This document shows positions 12,891 to 24,644 of a DNA stretch of 64,000 bases, piece by piece. A model generated the notes under the pieces. The model saw only the letters and a program-made list of their open reading frames with translations. It was not told where the DNA came from and searched no databases. Within the stretch, counting starts at the first letter, position 1, and every line of letters starts with the position of its first letter. The stretch is from Trichoplusia ni (Eukaryota > Arthropoda > Insecta > Lepidoptera > Noctuidae): the NCBI RefSeq assembly GCF_003590095.1, contig NC_039478.1:23684001-23748000 (forward strand), written 5' to 3'. The position numbers were made by a program, and so were the translations under genes.

Positions 12891-13599
12891 ATATAGAAAT
12901 AAAAAACCAAATACCATTTTTAGTTTATTAATCGGCATTAGTTCAAAGTATAAAACTAAAGTAACAAAGAACAACTCACTTTGACAACAATTTACTTAAT
13001 TCGTACATTAGAAATAAATCAACGATATTTACATAAAACATTTACATTAATAAATACTTTTTACTTAGCGAGGTAGTTCATTTTGTACTGGCTGTTCATC
13101 GTTAAAGTAATGAAATCTGAAGTAATTAGTTTGAATTTTTTGTATATTTTAATTATATAAGTATCATTTTTTTTCTTTATGGTTTATCGTTATGGTTATT
13201 GTGAAATATAAAACGCTAGGTAGAAAGTTAAAAATGTGAAACCAACTGATTTTTTTTTGTAGTAAATGTAAAATTTTGAATGGATTTGTTAATCTGAATA
13301 ATCAACAAATCCTTTTACTTTTCTTTCGTATTAAAAAAAGACTAATAAAAAAGTTTATAATGTTCGTTATAATAAAATTCTCAAACTATTAGATAGGTAA
13401 TGTGAACCAAGTTATTTAAAGTTCCTTTTTGTAGTTTGTATTCAAATTCCAGACACAAATATTGTCATCAAATTAGCAAACCACACTGGACTTTTCAAAA
13501 TAAAAACTTAAAAAAAAACTAATAAAAACGCACCAAAATCATTTAAAACTGTGTGTTTATTCTTCATTAAGCTATACGTCATAATTTAAATAAATAAAC

Positions 13600-13605
13600 T
13601 TTATT
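13600..13605 (-). terminator. Candidate COQ8 polyadenylation signal
   Basis: TTTATT on the + strand reads AATAAA on the minus strand, about 247 bases past the COQ8 stop. A second AATAAA is at 13556-13561. In DNA this AT-rich such hexamers occur often by chance, so position relative to the gene is the only support. Confidence 0.35.
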
Positions 13606-13851
13606 TGTTCGTTAATATTACTAGATAAAATGCATTATTTCTTCAGCACAAAATTAATTAGGACGATCAACACAGTCATTACGACCTAAGTATTTACCGC
13701 ACAACATAATTTTACTTAAAAAGCAAGAATACACTTGAAAGCTAATTTGTTCACATGCCACTAACAAGACTTCACGTTAATTTTTCGATATGACAACACA
13801 TTTCTATTACCCGTGTGCCGAAACGAAGGACATTTTTCTTCTATTGTTCAT

Positions 13852-14139
13852 TTATCTGGTGCTATTAGCTTTGTACTGGTCGTATATCTCGTGGAACATG
13901 TTGCGGCAATTCATGCTGACGCGTAGCTTGGAGCAGAGTAGGAAGACGCCGGAGAGCTTCCTGTGTAGGGAGTAGATCTCCTCTGGCGGCGGGCACAGGC
14001 GCTGCGTCAGGACGGTGGGCACGAGTGCCTGAATGCGGCGCGTCGTCTGCTGTGTGCCGAAGTCGAACTCCCCAGAGCCCGCGCTCGTGAACACTTCGCC
14101 CATTATCATCACCATGTCGACGTGTGTCTCCTCCATTAC
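13852..14139 (-). CDS. Coq8: COQ8 coding exon 8 (residues 560-654 and stop)
   Basis: The terminal exon encodes VMEETHVDMVMIMGEVFTSA through YKANSTR and TAA. It includes the conserved FDFGTQ.TT, PPPEEIYSLHRKLSG and LLCSKL segments of the COQ8 C-lobe. The acceptor CAAAAG lies at 14140-14145. The stop at 13852-13854 gives a C-terminus of about the length expected for the family. Confidence 0.96.
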   Translation of the reverse strand, partial: VMEETHVDMVMIMGEVFTSAGSGEFDFGTQQTTRRIQALVPTVLTQRLCPPPEEIYSLHRKLSGVFLLCSKLRVSMNCRNMFHEIYDQYKANSTR

Positions 14140-16764
14140 CTTTTGACAAAGTTGGATGGAAACTCCGATTAGACAGTAGAAATGGAATTTGCATGTTTTA
14201 ATGGATGGCAGAGCGACAAGAACCTACGAATAAGTTTTATAACAACAGTTCGAGTGCTAGGATAGTGTAAAATGTGTTTTCAAAGTTAAGATTTAAGAAG
14301 CACATAATACAATGGAAGTTATATCACTAAAATTATTTTTATGCAAACTTATGCAAAAGTCTACTCCCTAAATTTGAAGAGGTTATGTACTGCTGATTAA
14401 ATCAGTCTCTTATTCACTTACCTTAGACTCATAGCCGGTAAGGAACTTCATCTCACGCGACATCCGCAAGATGGCGTCTCGGTCACCCCGCGAGGCGGCG
14501 TGGATGATCTCAATGTACTGGTCCATGAACTCCTTGGAGTACTCTCGCGTGGCGCCGAAATCCAACAGAATCACCTAAGTATGCAAAATGAACAAATTGA
14601 TAACGCTGTAGTGGTCAAATTTTAAAGCTCCTTTAGATGTAGCGAGAAATGTAGTGCTAGTTGCAATACATAGCTGAGTTGCACGGATCTGATATCATAA
14701 GTGATAGGACATCTCGAGCGATGTATTGCACTATCAGTCCCTATGATGTCAAATCGTCCTGTAGTCGAAGTGTGGGAGGATCGTCATACCTGCTTGGTAG
14801 TGGGGTTGTAGAAGAAGTTGGCCCAGTTGGGGTCGGTCTGCATGCAGCGCAGTACGAACATCTCCCTGAGCACGAGCTGCATGATCTTGTGCGCGATGTC
14901 GACTCGCACGGAATACTCGGCGTCGAACAACTTGTCTAACGGCATACCGTCGATGAGTTCCGTTGTTAGAATTTCCGCGGAGCTCAGCTCATCTGTAGGG
15001 AGAGACAACTATTTCCTATGATAATTTCACAAAATCCTTTAGGCTGACCTAGGTGGTCGGTCTTGAACTCGTAGCTGTAGAAAGAACGGAGCATAGATGG
15101 GTTTAGGCTACATAAAATAATACAGACCTATAACTTCTGGTACAAAGTACTCTGGGTAGGGTTCAAGCAGTTTCTTGAACTTCCGAGTGCATTCGGCCTC
15201 GCGAAGGTAGTCCACCTCCCAAGCCAGCTCCTTCTTCGCCACCTCCACTACGTTGTCAATAAACATTCCTTTCGGGAACATGTTCCACACCTGTAGGATA
15301 AATAATAATGAATAAACTATATCAAAATGATGCCTAAACAAGTCGTCACATCTTAAGATCGATAAATAATTTGGCTATACCTTCATGACTCCCACCAGGT
15401 TATCAATATCGCTGTTGATGCCTTGCGCTACGCCCGGATACTGCACTTTCATGGCTACCTCTGTACCATCGTGTAGTATGGCTAGATGTACTTGACCTAT
15501 ATGAAACATATGACATATTTTGATATAACATTTGTAACAAATGAGTTTGTATCAGGATATGATAATGTTCTTACCAATAGAAGCAGCAGCAAAAGGTTTA
15601 TCCTCAAAAGAAGCGACTCTGGTCCTCCACTCGGGGCCGAGCTGCGAGGTCATAACTTTCTCAACTTGCCACGAAGGCATGAAGTCGGCCGATTGCCGCA
15701 CGCGTTGAAAGATACGCTGAAGCTCGGGGGATATCATGGCGTCGTCTTGGAGACTCAGCAGTTGTCCCAGCTTGAGAGCAGCACCTACAACCATAGCATA
15801 ATGTAAAGGTGTCCTTACTAAAAACTGTGATTTTATTGTCAAGGTAAAACTCACCTCGAACTTTGCACAGCGTGTCGACAATCCTCTCAGCGTTTGCTGG
15901 TGACAGGAATGCATTGGTTGTTTCATCAACATGCCCTGTGACCGACTGGAATGTGTTCCTTGCATACTGTGCCACAGTTCCAACTCCTAATCCAGCAGCC
16001 AGTGAACCAAACGATATCATTCGGCCTATACGGGAAGAGGGTACCACGCGAGCTTTCGAATTTTCACTCAGCTAAAATAAATTTATAAGTGAATCGTCTG
16101 AATTTGAGGTCAATATGGAAAATAAATATACAAGGAATTAGGAACTTACCGCAACCTTTATCTTCTTTTTTGCCACTGGCTTAGCCTTAGATGCTGTACT
16201 AGTAGTGGGTGGAGTACTCAAGAGCTTGGAATCAGTGGGTTCCGGGGAGAACACAGCTTGGACTATTTGCTCGGCCCTAATACTTTGTGGTGTTGGTATT
16301 CTGGTTGGTATACTTTGAGTGGTGTGTGCTGCCTGCAACTCTTCAAGGGGAGCCACTGCCTCCACTTTACTTAAGACAGGTTGGTCATATAGTGCAGGCG
16401 TCTCCACCTGTACCTTCTTCAAAGACTCAAAGGTACGATTGAACTCCTTGTTTAGTTCCTCGATTTCATCTTTCATTTGTTGATCCATCTGTGGTTGTAC
16501 TACACTAGTTGTGATATTAGGTATATGCAAGAAGGCAAACTGCCTGAAGCCATGGGCGACGACAAGTGCTCGGTCTACTAACTCCTTGGTTGTATTGGGG
16601 TTGGGGTTGAAGGAGATAGTGTTAGTCGGGCAGTTGGTTAGCAGTGGTTTTAAACTGGAGTTATTCCATACTACACTTGACATTTCCTGCTGAGCCTTTG
16701 TCCCCGCCTCCACCACAAGTCGCAGGCCCCTCAATACCCCTATTAAGTCGTTAATGTGTGACAT
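13852..16764 (-). CDS. Coq8: COQ8, mitochondrial atypical kinase/ATPase for coenzyme Q synthesis (complete, 8 coding exons)
   Basis: COQ8 (ADCK3/COQ8A, UbiB/ABC1 family) acts in the mitochondrial matrix at the inner membrane, where its ATPase activity supports the coenzyme Q biosynthetic complex. The CDS joins 16764-16150, 16071-15855, 15784-15575, 15496-15381, 15290-15128, 14992-14790, 14574-14422 and 14139-13852: 1965 nt, 654 residues plus stop, close to human COQ8A (647). All junctions are GT-AG and every split codon closes. Visible motifs: KLGQ at 282-285 (KxGQ inhibitory motif), AAAS at 343-346 (alanine-rich loop replacing the glycine loop), VAMK with lysine 364, TDPNWAN at 493-499 (catalytic Asp 494, metal-binding Asn 499), DFG at 513-515. 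No key residue is missing. The start is the first ATG after acceptor CTTGCAG; the ATG at 16827 lies in the intron. The gene is antisense to and nested inside the large nwk intron. Confidence in identity and structure is very high. Confidence 0.97.
14422..14574 (-). CDS. Coq8: COQ8 coding exon 7 (residues 509-559), DFG motif
   Basis: The exon encodes VILLDFGATREYSKEFMDQY through MKFLTGYESK. LLDFGATREY contains the metal-binding Asp of DFG at residue 513. The exon is exactly 51 codons, phase 0 at both ends, with acceptor ACTTAG and donor GTAAGT. Confidence 0.96.
14790..14992 (-). CDS. Coq8: COQ8 coding exon 6 (residues 441-508), catalytic loop
   Basis: The exon encodes DELSSAEILTTELIDGMPLD onward to MQTDPNWANFFYNPTTKQ. 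TTELI.G.PLD is the family hinge region. TDPNWAN is the catalytic-loop equivalent of HRDxxxxN: Asp 494 and Asn 499 are present. Acceptor CCTACAG, donor GTATGA. Confidence 0.96.
15128..15290 (-). CDS. Coq8: COQ8 coding exon 5 (residues 387-440)
   Basis: The exon encodes VWNMFPKGMFIDNVVEVAKK, then ELAWEVDYLREAECTRKFKK and PEYFVPEVI. The ELAWEVDY segment aligns with the family helix carrying the conserved acidic ExD residues of the N-lobe. Acceptor CCTACAG, donor GTCTGT; the final G opens an Asp codon completed in the next exon. Confidence 0.95.
15381..15496 (-). CDS. Coq8: COQ8 coding exon 4 (residues 348-386), nucleotide-binding lysine
   Basis: The exon encodes GQVHLAILHDGTEVAMKVQY then PGVAQGINSDIDNLVGVMK. 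VAMK supplies the ATP-binding lysine of the N-lobe, and QYPGVAQ.I.SD is a family signature. No separate open frame of 60 or more codons was apparent here, so the exon was found by reading the intron gap between exons 3 and 5. Acceptor ATATAG, donor GTATAG. Confidence 0.95.
15575..15784 (-). CDS. Coq8: COQ8 coding exon 3 (residues 278-347), KxGQ and alanine-rich loop
   Basis: The exon encodes GAALKLGQLLSLQDDAMISP through PFAAASI. It contains the invariant KxGQ motif (KLGQ), which occludes the substrate pocket in COQ8 structures, and the AAAS loop that takes the place of the usual glycine-rich nucleotide loop. RVRQSADFMP between them is near-identical in animals. Both boundaries split Gly codons and both close. 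Confidence 0.96.
15855..16071 (-). CDS. Coq8: COQ8 coding exon 2 (residues 206-277), N-terminal extension
   Basis: The exon encodes LSENSKARVVPSSRIGRMIS onward to LSPANAERIVDTLCKVR. This is the COQ8-specific N-terminal extension before the KxGQ motif, including the VP.SRIGR signature and a Gly/Ala-rich segment (FGSLAAGLGVGTVAQYA) that matches the family's membrane-associated single-pass segment. The acceptor is TTTTAG, the donor GTGAGT; the exon ends one base into a Gly codon. Confidence 0.95.
16150..16764 (-). CDS. Coq8: COQ8 coding exon 1 (residues 1-205), N-terminal region
   Basis: This one exon carries the whole poorly conserved N-terminus. It starts MSHINDLIGVLRGLRLVVEA, an amphipathic segment compatible with organelle import, followed by a stretch near residues 85-115 (FRQFAFLHIPN then a Q/M/E-rich helix), a Pro/Thr/Ser-rich linker (about 150-190) and a basic AKKKIKVA end leading into the KxGQ domain. 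Five untranslated bases (16765-16769) precede the ATG after the acceptor. The donor GTAAGT follows at 16149. The N-terminus lacks obvious similarity to known domains, which is usual for animal COQ8. Confidence 0.93.
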
Positions 16765-17388
16765 CTCTCCTGCAAGTTTAGTTTGGTTATAGACATATAT
16801 AACTATATGCATATATAATGCAGTCATTCAGGTTAAATATAATTATGGCAGTTAAAAGTGCTTTAATAGAGTGTTATGTTACAGCTTGTATGTACAAAAA
16901 TAAACTTGAAATAGGCATAGACTGACTGTCCATCCTTCATTTAAAACTGTTGTCCATTCTTATAGGTGTATAAAACATAAATACCATTTATGTTATGGCC
17001 ACCAACATTTAGTCAAATGCTGTAGGAGTAGCTAATATGCAACCTTTACAAACACCTACACATAGAAGGTACCAAACATGTTCAATACGATCTTTTTGAT
17101 GCAGTTTAAGTCACAAACATCATATAAGGTAATGGCAAATAGTCTGAGCGACACAATTTCTTTGGTTACGAATCAGTAAAATGACGTAAGATTGTGTAAT
17201 TGCTCCGTAATAAAGACAAGAATCGTAGAAATACAGGTTTTACAAATCTCAGGAACTCTTTGACATAATAGTCAGTTTCATACTTTTACACGTCTAATTC
17301 GAAAGACTTTTAATAAATAAAGCAATGTACATTTAATTTATTGTAAGAAGCGAGCAGAAAGTAAAAGGAAAATAACAAATAATCATAC

Positions 17389-17450
17389 CTTTCGAGTGTG
17401 GGCGCCGGGTAAAGTTTTTTCAAGGTTATATTAAATATTGCATAACATAA
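17389..17450 (-). promoter_or_regulatory. Coq8: Probable COQ8 non-coding first exon end and promoter side
   Basis: Because the coding exon begins only five bases after a good acceptor (CTTGCAG, 16770-16776), a 5' untranslated exon must lie upstream. The best donor is GTATGA at 17388, preceded on the minus strand by a GC-rich CCCGGCGCCCACACTCGAAAG-like stretch. The transcription start was not determined; the upper coordinate is nominal and the promoter probably lies between here and about 17.8 kb. No clear TATA box was seen. Confidence 0.45.
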
Positions 17451-18845
17451 ATTGCATCACAAAAATATTTGTCAATCTTCAAAATCACTATCACGGTATT
17501 AAAATTTATATAATATATATGTATAGTAAATAAATTGAATGCTTATCTTATAATTTTGCACTTAAGACGCGGGATTTCGTTTTACCAACAGATGCACATG
17601 AACTGAATTATGACAGATGAAGCAAATGAAATGAATGAACATCTGAGTGAAGTGTGAACTAAGAAATGTCAAGAAAGAATACGTGTGGACGGTTGACCAA
17701 CTTAACGAAAAAATGGTGGGGCGCTGAAAATCGATTTGTGTCGAGTATCGAGTGTGTCATAGCCGAAATTTCTGCTTTGTTACATAGTTCGTGGCGTTTA
17801 ACGAATAGATTGTATAAAATGTAATTCAAGTGCAACGTATAATTAATGCCGAATTGCCTTGTCGTTTAAGAATTTTAAAAGTCTTTAATAAATCAAATCA
17901 AATCAAATTTTTTCTATCTCTAGTACCTTGGCTTTAAAATGAAGGCATAAGAAACCTTAAATGACATAATCTAGTTGCGTTCTGTTCTATCAAGGTTAAC
18001 CGACACTCGTAGGTCTAGCTATACCTAGATATGTTCAGTTTTACGGATGACTTCGTTCCATGTATACTTTATAAAATATTATTAAGTAAATTTATTTAAA
18101 TTTACTACCTGCTTACATTTCATTAATTCCCGAATATGCAAATACATATTTGCTGAGTTTATTTCCGATTTACACATCAATGTGCATTCAATGAAAATAT
18201 AATATTGGCTGTACTTTGTGGCCGGTGGTTTTATTTTGCTTTATATGCAAGTCGTGTAAACACAACAACATGCAAACAGATAAACATGTCTGTTATTGAC
18301 TTACTTGGTATAATATCGGTTGGGGGATGAGAGTTGTTTTATTCGCTTTTACATTAATTTAACAAAATGTTGGTTATTTATTTTTTTATATATATTTTTT
18401 GGTATTCGTTCGAATATTATTTATTTGCGCAGCTCGAAAGAGTAGAATAACTCATTATGCTTATATATTATTAAGCAAGATTCTTACCCAATAAACTATT
18501 TATAGGCACCTAGATATATTGCTACCAATCTTAAGATAAATATTAAGACAAATGTTTGTCTTAGGTAGACCTATTTGTGTGCGTAATACGAACGTGACTA
18601 GAACACTACAGCCACCAATTTATTTCAATAAACGATCTAGCCCCGGGTCCTGAAAGGCCACTCAATAAATTTATTGTAAAGTCTAATGTCAAGTAATTTG
18701 ATTGCTTGGTCAAACTGTTCGACAGCCAATATTAACACTTGACATTATGTCTAACTGATAATTATCTTTTCTTTTTTCTTTTAAATGTAACGGTTCCCGC
18801 TGTGAGTAATTTTATTCTTGCGTATGGGGGGATTAAAAAAACATG

Positions 18846-18978
18846 TCTGATGCACAAAGAAACCCAGATCCAGGACAAGCATTTGTGGATGAAACAAACG
18901 TTCGTCCTAAGCGTGGAACGAACCTGCGTCACGTTTCGGCTTGGCCTGGTTACCTCAACGACTCGGATAACCGTGCAG
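18846..18978 (-). mobile_element. tRNA-derived SINE, partial
   Basis: On the minus strand it begins CTGCACGGTTATCCGAGTCG and includes GTTCGTTCCACGC and CACAAATGCTTGTCC, aligning with the 53.3 kb copy. The 3' tail is missing. Confidence 0.7.
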
Positions 18979-19387
18979 TTTAATTAATTACGTTATCGTT
19001 TCGTGAAACGCAGGCAATCGTCATACATTCAAGCAGAAGCCAAATTTAATATTTTCGAGTTGGACAAACATTGGCACAAATATTTTCAATTATTTGATTG
19101 GCAAACATTTGACCGTTAGTGCGAATCCCGTTTAAAGGTTATGTTGGTTTGTCAATTGTTTTACTGACATTTGGATAATTAGAATCTATTGTAAAGTTCA
19201 ATTTATCGTCAATTAAGTGCAATGCATGCCAGGGTTGTGGTACTTGCGGTGTTTATATATAGTGACACCCACACATGACCTAACAGTACCCGCACAATGA
19301 TAAAAGGTGTTGGTTCAATTCATAAAAGATAATCTGACAGTTGAAAGGTTAATCTGATCTGAGGCTTAACCATCACAGTCTTAAAAA

Positions 19388-19462
19388 AATAATCAAATCA
19401 AATCTTTATTGCGTACCATAATGTCAAAAGGATCAATGACAAGTACCTATGACAACGTCATT
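19388..19462 (-). repeat. 3' tail of a non-LTR retrotransposon
   Basis: On the minus strand it ends TATGGTACGCAATAAAGATTTGATTTGATT, an AATAAA followed by a short GATTT repeat, a common 3' end of lepidopteran LINE copies. A similar repeat tail (AATCAAATCAAATCAAAT) is at 17893-17912. Confidence 0.45.
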
Positions 19463-19929
19463 TGACTAGACTCAACTACGCTTTATTCTCTGGAAACATA
19501 ATTAACCCAGTTTTAAAACAGAGTTTTTAAACTCTCAGAATTAAAACTAAAGCTGATAACAGTCTCAGTTGGTACTTATTAGACATTTTGCTGAAGGAAA
19601 CTTTGTCATTTTTATGTTTTGTTATAAAACTGGATCAAGATAAAGTCTTTTATTTATCAAAGGTTAAATAAAATGGATTTAGTATCTACTATAGTGTTGA
19701 GAAAGACCTCTTGCAAGAAACTTGCTGTAAATGGGACACCAACACCAATTGTCACCAATCCGTAACTGGGATGGTCTCAGCATTGATCACTAAGGTAGCT
19801 CATTTCGAATTGGCGATTTAAGATTCCAATATTTGAGATCCAGGTTTCCTAATGATGTTTTTCTTTCGGCATTTGTCAGAAGACCCCGTGCAAGAAAAAT
19901 TAAGAGTGTAAATAAAACAGTGAAAAGAC

Positions 19930-19995
19930 AAATTGATTTACAGCCTGCGTTCGGATCGAACCTGCACCTCTGGCATACAAATCTACGCATAGAAC
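19930..19995 (-). repeat. tRNA-like SINE head fragment
   Basis: GTTCGGATCGAACCTGCACC on the + strand is an inverted B box-like core followed by a possible degraded A box. Confidence 0.35.
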
Positions 19996-21268
19996 CGTAA
20001 TTCCAAGACGAAATTGATTGTAAGTAAATAACTAAGAGAATATTTGGTTTTTACAAATGAGCAAGATGTTTTTATAAAATTTTAAATGAATCTTACGAAA
20101 AGAAGGAGTTTTTTTCAGATCAGCATTTTTTTCATTACGAAGGCAGCAGCTTTCGTTAATGAAACTTTTCATGAAGGTACGTTATTGCATCCATTACTGG
20201 GCGTATACTAACCTCTTTGAGAATTCTGTTCTGTGAACCGTCAAGCTACGTCGCGCTTCAAAAGTTCCCTTATCAACATGCTCAGTTTCACACACGATCC
20301 GTAATTATTCAGCCACTCTGCCATAAAGTTAAACAAAGCTCTTTCGCCGAACACTTGTTGATACAATGAAAATTGCATTCTGTTTTATTACGTTAAGATC
20401 GATTTTTATGTGCGCTGTTGCCTGGAGAGTGACGTGTGGAACCATGTGAGAAATTTTATATAGAGAATGAACTTTCTTGCGGTTTATCCATGGATTGCTT
20501 AGATGTAATGTAAATTAGTCATTTAGTATAGACATTAGTTTTGAATTAAACTTTTACGTTTTTCTACTTTGAACCCTTATATGATAGTTTTTCTCTAGAT
20601 TCTCTAAAATGGCATAACTTTTGACCGAGAACCGCAATTGAATCTTCAAATCTTCTTGGTCTAATCGTATCTTTAACGTGTGAAGCAAAGACACATCAAC
20701 TATTTTTTTTATTATTCTTATCAGAAACTTCAACATCTAAATCTCGTTGCAGCTAGCTCCCGGACATAGCCCCTTTCAAGCTACACCGCGGAGCTCGGTT
20801 TGCGGCTTTACGCTTTAATAACAACTTATTAAGTAACAATACCACTCATAACTAGTTTGATGAAGTGAATCAGATCGACGCTTCGCATCTTCCAGTTGAC
20901 TGCATCGATAGAGTCGAGACGCGGCGCCATTGCATTACTTGTCAATGGTTGCGCGTTCGTGGAGAAAACTAGTGACGTCATCAGGTCATTATAAAATAGG
21001 ATTCTCAAGTTCTCGAAGTAAACCGGTCGAGTTTATCAATATTGGGTGGCAACGATGTGTATTGTATTGTTATTGAATTTTCAAGGGCACAAGGTCACGT
21101 CGTAAGTTTGATCTTCTTCTCGTGCCGCTTTAGCGATGTATCGGTATGCCCATATCATAGTATTTAACTACAGCAATTGTAGTACCTATCTTTACCGTAA
21201 AGATTCTCCAACAAGTAAACCCTTAGAAAAACATTTTTCACAAAGTCATTTATTTTTATAATATAAAA

Positions 21269-21487
21269 TCCCTACTTATATTATAAATGCGAAAGTAACT
21301 CAGTGTGTCTGCCTGTTACGCTTTCACGTCTTAATCACTGAACTGATTATGAAATTTGGTACAAAGATAGGGTTGACCTTAAGAAAGAACACAGGATAGT
21401 TTTTGTCCCGGACTTTTGAAGAGTTCTCCTCTTGGAAACGCGATATAACCGACCTCGACGCGGGCGAAGCCGCAGGCGAAAAGCTAG
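21269..21487 (+). mobile_element. Helitron-like element, copy 5 (subfamily B)
   Basis: Starts TCCCTACTTATATTATAAAT after A and ends AGGCGAAAAGCTAG before T. Nearly the same as 41087-41301 along its whole length (for example CTGTTACGCTTTCACGTCT and GAAACGCGATATAACCGA), so this is a second subfamily with a different interior. Confidence 0.75.
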
Positions 21488-22289
21488 TATGTTATATAAA
21501 ACCGGTTCACGTACATAAGCCACAATGGCGTGTCACCACGCGGGACGCCTCGGGAATCGGCTAGTCAGAAATCAAAAGGTTGCAAGTGTGGAACTAGTAG
21601 GGCTCTCCAAAATTGGGAGAAATACCTATTTTCCCACGTTTTTATACACTCTTTTTTCTTGCTTGTTTGTCGTTCCGGTTGGATTTTCAAAACTCCATTT
21701 TGAGGAACTTCCCGATTAGCTAGCAGGCTAAAATTTTCGGCTCAACGACAATGCAATTTTGATAAAATTTGAATGGGGTAACATTTAAAAGCGTGGGATT
21801 TTAGATGTTTTAAATCTATGATCATTATAATTACAAAAAGTGTAGGGCTTTTTCCATTTACCTACGTTTTAAATAGTAAAAATGATTCTGATTCTGAATA
21901 AATCCACTCTCCGAACATAATTATAACGCTATATTACTTCAATAAGTTCTTAAATGTTGATTTCTCGCTTGAATTTCAGACTCAAAGGCACGTAATATAC
22001 GTAATTAATATCTTCAATTGTACACTAGTAATATATTTCTTAATTAATTTATTTTCAATGTTGTATTTGCTTTGAAATAATTATTGCTAATGGCAACTTT
22101 TGTTCCTGTTCAAGGTTTACTGAGGTTTTATTCATGTTGTAAATAAACATAATCAATCTTAACCTTTTACGTTATCCATCTGTCCGTCCCTCTAGCATTT
22201 TTTTATTTTTAAAGATGACCACTCTAATCTGGTTTATCCTCTAATAGCGTACGGGTTTACAAATATGCATGTTAAATGCGCAAACATTA

Positions 22290-22385
22290 CCAGTCTCAGA
22301 AGAAGCATTCGTGAATCGAATCCGAAACGCGTCACGCACACTGGGGTTTGCGAGGTGACCTATGCCACTTGATGTACTTACTCGG
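22290..22385 (-). repeat. SINE remnant
   Basis: AGAAGCATTCGTGAATCGAATCCGAAACGCG is the inverted tail-to-B-box part of the same SINE family; the head is degraded. Confidence 0.4.
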
Positions 22386-24644
22386 TTGAAATTTTTCCAG
22401 GTGATGCATTTCTTATTACAAAAAAAACACAGACTAAAACTTCATATGTCTTCAAAGGCTCTAATATAACAATCATGACTTTTTGCCGTCTCATAGACAA
22501 AGGAACTGTTCATCCGGGGTCTCGCACTTGTCCGATTTTATTTATTTAGCTAATAACTTCATCTGTATATTTTTCTCCAATACGTATTTATCCTTTTGTT
22601 TTTCTAATGTTTATTTTACAAGTACAGTCACTGCGACTGCCGGTATATTGAGACGCACTTGTCATAGTTCAAAAATCATGAATTACTTTAAGACTTGGTG
22701 GTAGACCCACAGATTTAATCTTGGGGTCTGTAAGTAGGTTACATTAGAAGACTGGTCTCAAAGAACATGACAATAAATTTCGTGTCAGAAAATGAATTTC
22801 AATTTAAGATTAGAATCTTATCCACTACCATGCTTTACTTAGATGAAGTTAGTTTCTTGGTACAAGACGCAACTAACTTACTTCATTTTAATTGCATTGA
22901 GTTATTAAAGTTAAATATTATTTTAGTACTCTTGGCTCCAAGTACTTACTACCGAGTAGTTTTCCAGTTGGAACAAGGCTAGTTATAATTTGTGTGAAGT
23001 CAGAATGCAGAAGAAACTTTCAAGGCCACCTTTCACTTCCTAGCTTTGTAACACCTTTTGAAGATTGTGACAGGTGCGGAAGGGAGACGTAGCTACACGG
23101 CGAATAGCGCTGTCTCTTTCCCACGTTGTGAACAATCTTCCTTTTGAGGTCTTGAGGTGGTTAGACCTTGGCCAAACAGAATAATGTAACTGTTATGAAG
23201 TTTCCAGTGCATTTGTATTGTGACGCAACGAAGTACTTTTAATTTGCTTCATAAATTTACTGTCTGTTTCTTGTTGGTCTGCTTGGATGTCGGTTATAAC
23301 TGCAAAAATATTACCCGCATTTAACGAAGTCGGATAAAAGCCTTTGTATTTATGGTGGTGCGAAAGTACCAACCTACCTCATAAATTGGGTCCTAGGTAC
23401 TGTTACAAGGTGTGGAGCAGTAACAAGCACGCATATTGGTGCGATTGGTTGATTTAATGTAAACTTAACATACAAATATTATTTCAGGACAATACCGATT
23501 GCAATAGTTTATTTAAAATATATCAATTAATTCCTCTTCATCAATAAACGTCATAGTGAGATAAATTTTAATGAAAAGAGTTATTTTTAAAAGAATGCAA
23601 TGTTGAAGCGTGTTAAAGGTTTAATAAAGGTATGTCAACTTCTTTTTGTATTCTTAAGCTGCGTTTACCTGCCCTGTTTGCTATTTAGAATCTGCTTTCT
23701 TTTGTTTTTGCTCCAATTCTCCAAGGGTTCTAAGTATATAATATCTATTATTTTTCCTATAGTGATTTTATTAAATCCAGGTAGATGACGATTCCACTCT
23801 CTATTCTTATTAGCTTCCGTTTTAGTTAATGTGTAACAATGGAAAGCAGCTCGCGGCGTGCGGTCTCGATCAAACTCTGTGATTCGTACCTTCTTGGTCG
23901 CTAGCTACTAGTATTTTCAATTAGCATTATTGAGTCCCCGCAGAATACGTTAAATATTGAAAAGGGTTGACTGATATTCGGTTTTGGATGATTATTTAGA
24001 TGTAGATATAGACAAACGAGGTTCTATCAAAATCTTCGGAAATCGGAATGAAATTTATCGTTTTAAGTTCTTGCAATTTTAAAATACCTACGTTAGTTGA
24101 CTGGTCCGTATTGAGCTGCGGAAAATTGCACTCGGAATTCAAACTATCTTCGTTTTAATATTTGAGAATTTTCCATTTCAAGTAAACGTATGCGAGAAAT
24201 TCTGAGCTTCGATTCTTCACGCTACAGCGGGCGCGAGAGAGCTTAGTTTCGATAGCCGTCGGGTGACGAGGACTCAGGCATTTGTTTATAGAGCAGAAAA
24301 CTGAATACCTAAGTACGTTGAATGCTCAATGCTTACTCTATACACACTATAGGACATAATAAACGTACACTTAATTTAATTACTTGATACTTTGTTTTTT
24401 ATTTGGTTTTAATGGCCATGTTTACTGAACAATAAGTCTAACAGCATTGACAGTAATAGGTGACTACAACCATTGTATGCGACGTTTAATATCGATCTCA
24501 AATATCAAATATTAGTCATAAGAATCCAGAAGACTTGAACTGTTTTATAAGAGCGGTATCTATGGTTTCTACGTAGGCTTGCATTTCCGTACCAAAATAT
24601 AAAAAAAGGGACGAGTATTTAAAATTTAACGTGAAAATTTGTGC

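Noticed and set aside
15486..16075. Plus-strand and alternate-frame open frames over COQ8
   Set aside because: They are shadows of GC-richer COQ8 exons read in other frames.
16765..16827. ATG at 16827 as the COQ8 start
   Set aside because: It lies upstream of a clear acceptor (CTTGCAG) and encodes an intron-like hydrophobic peptide; the ATG at 16764 is the first in the exon.
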